Below are positions 61,228 to 64,000 of a stretch of 64,000 bases of DNA, piece after piece. The position numbers and the translations under genes are program-made. This DNA is from Musa acuminata AAA Group (Eukaryota; Streptophyta; Magnoliopsida; Zingiberales; Musaceae): positions 36,857,001-36,921,000 of the forward strand of contig NC_088355.1 of the NCBI RefSeq assembly GCF_036884655.1. Direction: 5' to 3'. Numbering within the stretch: the stretch's first letter is position 1; every line of letters begins with the position of its first letter. The notes under the pieces are model-generated. The model did not search any database and was not told the origin of the DNA. It saw only the letters and a list, made by a program, of their open reading frames with translations.

Positions 61228-63155
61228 TCATACCATGTATGTCATACCGACCTGAATAATGTTCATGTGAGGAACACTCAAATTGGCTGCTCCTGCCCGG
61301 CAATTCCTCCTCAAGAATGCATAGAAGTAGTTTATGACGAGCTTCTTCCAGAACCAGGACTCCTTTCTTGCCCTCACATCTCCATGGGCCAACAGATATG
61401 TGAATCCAGAATCCATTGCTTCTCTTAGAGCCGAAAGTTCATATTCCAAACTGGGATCTTCGTCGGAAGTGATAGAGCTTGACGGAAGCAATGAAACTCC
61501 TGCTTCAGAAGTAGCGCGACTTTTACGGATTCCTGTATCAGATAACAGTGGAATTTGCAGTTCATCAACTCCGCTCGGTGCAGCGGAATCTTGGGACCTT
61601 ACAGACTCATGATCATGCTCGATGTCGATTGGACTCGTCTCCAATGCAAGCTCTTGAGCCTCCCTTCTCAAAAACTTCTCAAGGCTCTCCACCAAGAGCT
61701 GCTCAAAATTGTGGTGGTCTTCCTTCCGGATATCCTTGTATCCATAACGGGCAACGCAACGGAACATATGGTAGTCCTTCTGGCAGACTCTCCGAAACAA
61801 GAACCTTTCCTCTTGGGGGACAACCGGAACAGGGACATACTTGATGCAGACAAAAACGATGGTGGAATGAATTGCAGGGAGGGTAAGCAGAAACTGTCCA
61901 AATATTGAAGGAATGCCTTGGACTAGCTCATTGTACACAAGTCCGATGCCAGGGACCCTAATGGAGCCAAGGGTGGATCCAAGCTCAACCATGAAGTCCA
62001 TGGATATCTTCTCTCGAATCTCACTCTGATACTTCAACACACTTCCATAGTTCCAGGTGTACATGACACATAGAAAGCAGGTAGCAAAAGCGAGAGGCAG
62101 CCAGCCGCCTTCCATTATCTTGGAAAGAACTGCACATAGGTAAATAAACTCCACTGTACCAAATACGGCGGGAAAACATAGAGCAATAAACAGATTGGTT
62201 TGCCATATAAGGAGCATCACTAGTGTCACCAATGAAGTGCTCACCATCATCACCAGAACCTCCGCAATGCCTATAGAAAGAACCTAATCAGTCATTCAGC
62301 TCCGCTATTTGCATTAATTTATCAAAACATCAAGAAATTACATGAATTACATAGGTCATCTATGAGATGGAAATTGACAATATGGCCAAGAGAGAGGTGA
62401 AAAAATAAAGATGGAAAGAGAACATGAAGAATCCAGCAATAACTAATTAAAAATTATAAATAAATATATAATTGTACAGGAAATTTTGAAAAGGTGCTTC
62501 TTAACAAGAAGATAAAAAGTCTAGTTACCATAGGCATTGGCGATGTCTGTGGTATTCCGGAAAGTAGCAACAACTATTATGCACATAATCATCAGGAACC
62601 AGTTGATGACAGGAATATAGATCTGACCCATGAATTTCCTGGATGTATGGATAATCTTAATCCTGGGAAAGCAACCAAGGGCCATGGATTGCTTTATGCA
62701 GGAAAATGTTGCTGAAATCATGGCCTGACTGGCAATCATGGCCGCGAACGTGGCAATGACAAAGACTGGCCAGAATAAAATATCTATACAACAAATTGAC
62801 ATCAAATAATGTGTAAGCTAGTTACAAGGTAAATCTTTGGACTAGAAAATTAATCTTTAATTTAACTTAGAATGAATAGTATAGAGAAGGCTCACCTGGG
62901 ACAGAATCATAAAAGATTCCTTCCACTGAAAATGGATGTTTCATCAAATACGCAGCTTGGCCCATGTACGCCAAAAGAAGACATGGAAATACAGTAGATG
63001 TGAAGGCTATCTGCACATACAGTAGGAGTTAGTGAATAAAAACTGTCTTAATTGCAAGGGTCGATCACGGCATCACCCCAAAGAAAGATAACTGTCATAA
63101 ACCTGTATAGACTTTACAGAGAAATGGCCCAGGTCAGCAAACATTGCTTCAGCTC
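61228..63155 (-). CDS. HAK/KUP/KT potassium transporter, second gene (3' part; N-terminus outside window)
   Basis: Visible exons (minus): 63155-63103, 63010-62896, 62783-62529 and 62270-61228, all GT-AG and in frame. They encode [54 protein letters not shown] and [14 protein letters not shown], then a long last exon with [48 protein letters not shown] and the C-terminus QVGMTYMV. The missing first ~280 residues should lie beyond position 64000, because no preceding exon is found in 63156-64000. The protein clearly differs from its neighbour; its tail looks more like the KUP7/KUP12 or KUP9-11 side of the family. Its last exon matches two exons of the neighbour fused. Exon sizes 53 and 255 are shared by both genes. 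Confidence 0.93.
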
Positions 63156-64000
63156 CTACAAACATGAAGCAAAAGGAAATTCCATGAAATATACATAATA
63201 TGTATACACAAAGCAGAGGTCAGAAGCTAGTCAAAATACATTTAGCTGGTAATAAAGCTAAAAAAATCACTAGCGAGGTATGAAAAGTTCTCTCAACACA
63301 ATGTATATGCGTACCACAGCCACAGAGAAAAACATAAAGTACAATCACATATATTATCTCTTTTAGTTATTTGCGCTGTAACGAATATTACATCAGGTGC
63401 TTTCATCAATGCAGTACCCAAAAAAACACAAGATGCACGGAAACATATTATGTCATTCAGATCTACTAAAGAAAGGCATCCCTGGCATTGATGATTTTTC
63501 ATTAAATAATTAAGTTTCCTTCGATCTTCCTCTTACTGCAGCTGACTCAATGTGGCGCTTATCTGGAATGTCGAAACTTTAAACTACCTGGATCTACAGT
63601 AGCAGTCAGTTATGTCGTGGAATTTGTTAACTCATTGATACTCCATGGTACATTGCCTTTCTCAATTTTCTTTTTGTCTCAGTGTCAAGATGGCAGTACT
63701 ATGTTGGCACAGCCTTCCGCTGTATCATGCCAAGTGGTGTGCCAGTGTTCTGTCAGCACAACTTTAGATTCTGGATACTGAAAAAACATGAAGTGTTCAG
63801 TGACATGGAGCTCTCTCTCACCACAATATAAATTCATATTACAATTTTGATTATGCTCCGTGAGGTCGAGCCTTGACACCACGGTCAAGGAAATGAACTC
63901 TTTACTTAAAAATAAGGGTAAGACTGTATACTAGACCCATCGCAGCCCTTGTATCAATGAGAGACTTATATACTAAGCAAACATTTTTATTTTGAATATT

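Overview
This window looks like nuclear DNA from a monocot flowering plant. Genes are sparse (about 12 in 64 kb) and split by canonical GT-AG introns. Intergenic DNA is AT-rich with many dinucleotide microsatellites. Several genes (U-box, cyclin D exon 1, ATL, UPBEAT1-like) are very GC-rich at the 5' end, the gradient typical of commelinid monocots. A banana-like (Zingiberales) source would fit, but that is inference. No tRNA, rRNA, CRISPR or prokaryotic feature was found.

Layout. 0-2 kb: an intronless U-box/ARM ubiquitin ligase (minus). 2-9 kb: gene-poor. 9.2-9.7 kb: a three-exon GASA/snakin peptide gene (minus). 10.4-15.3 kb: a repeat island with two related LTR-like copies, a short tandem array and MITE-like inverted repeats, apparently nested. 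17.1-18.3 kb: a tRNA (guanine-N7) methyltransferase (minus), divergent from a six-exon D-type cyclin at 19.9-21.9 kb (plus). 22-28.6 kb: nothing coding recognised. 28.7-30.1 kb: a trichome-birefringence-like (TBL) polysaccharide O-acetyltransferase with an apparent frameshift. 30.6-32.9 kb: a two-exon HIG1-domain mitochondrial protein. 35.6-35.9 kb: an UPBEAT1-like atypical bHLH (minus). 39.5-40.7 kb: a RING-H2 ATL ubiquitin ligase. 44.0-48.2 kb: a five-exon Tim17/22/23 (PRAT) family protein with a tandem repeat in front of it. 49.1-49.6 kb: a small plant protein of unknown function. 50.4-56.4 kb: a complete nine-exon HAK/KUP/KT potassium transporter (minus). 61.2 kb to the window edge: the 3' part of a second, divergent HAK/KUP transporter on the same strand.

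The genes do not form a pathway. Themes worth noting are two potassium transporters in tandem orientation, two ubiquitin ligases, and three housekeeping genes (tRNA methyltransferase, HIG1, PRAT) that each carry a telo-box-like motif near the expected transcription start. I found no clearly novel biological system. The best leads are the TBL frameshift, the cyclin D upstream ORFs, the nested repeat island, the tandem 5' repeat of the PRAT gene and the HAK/KUP pair.
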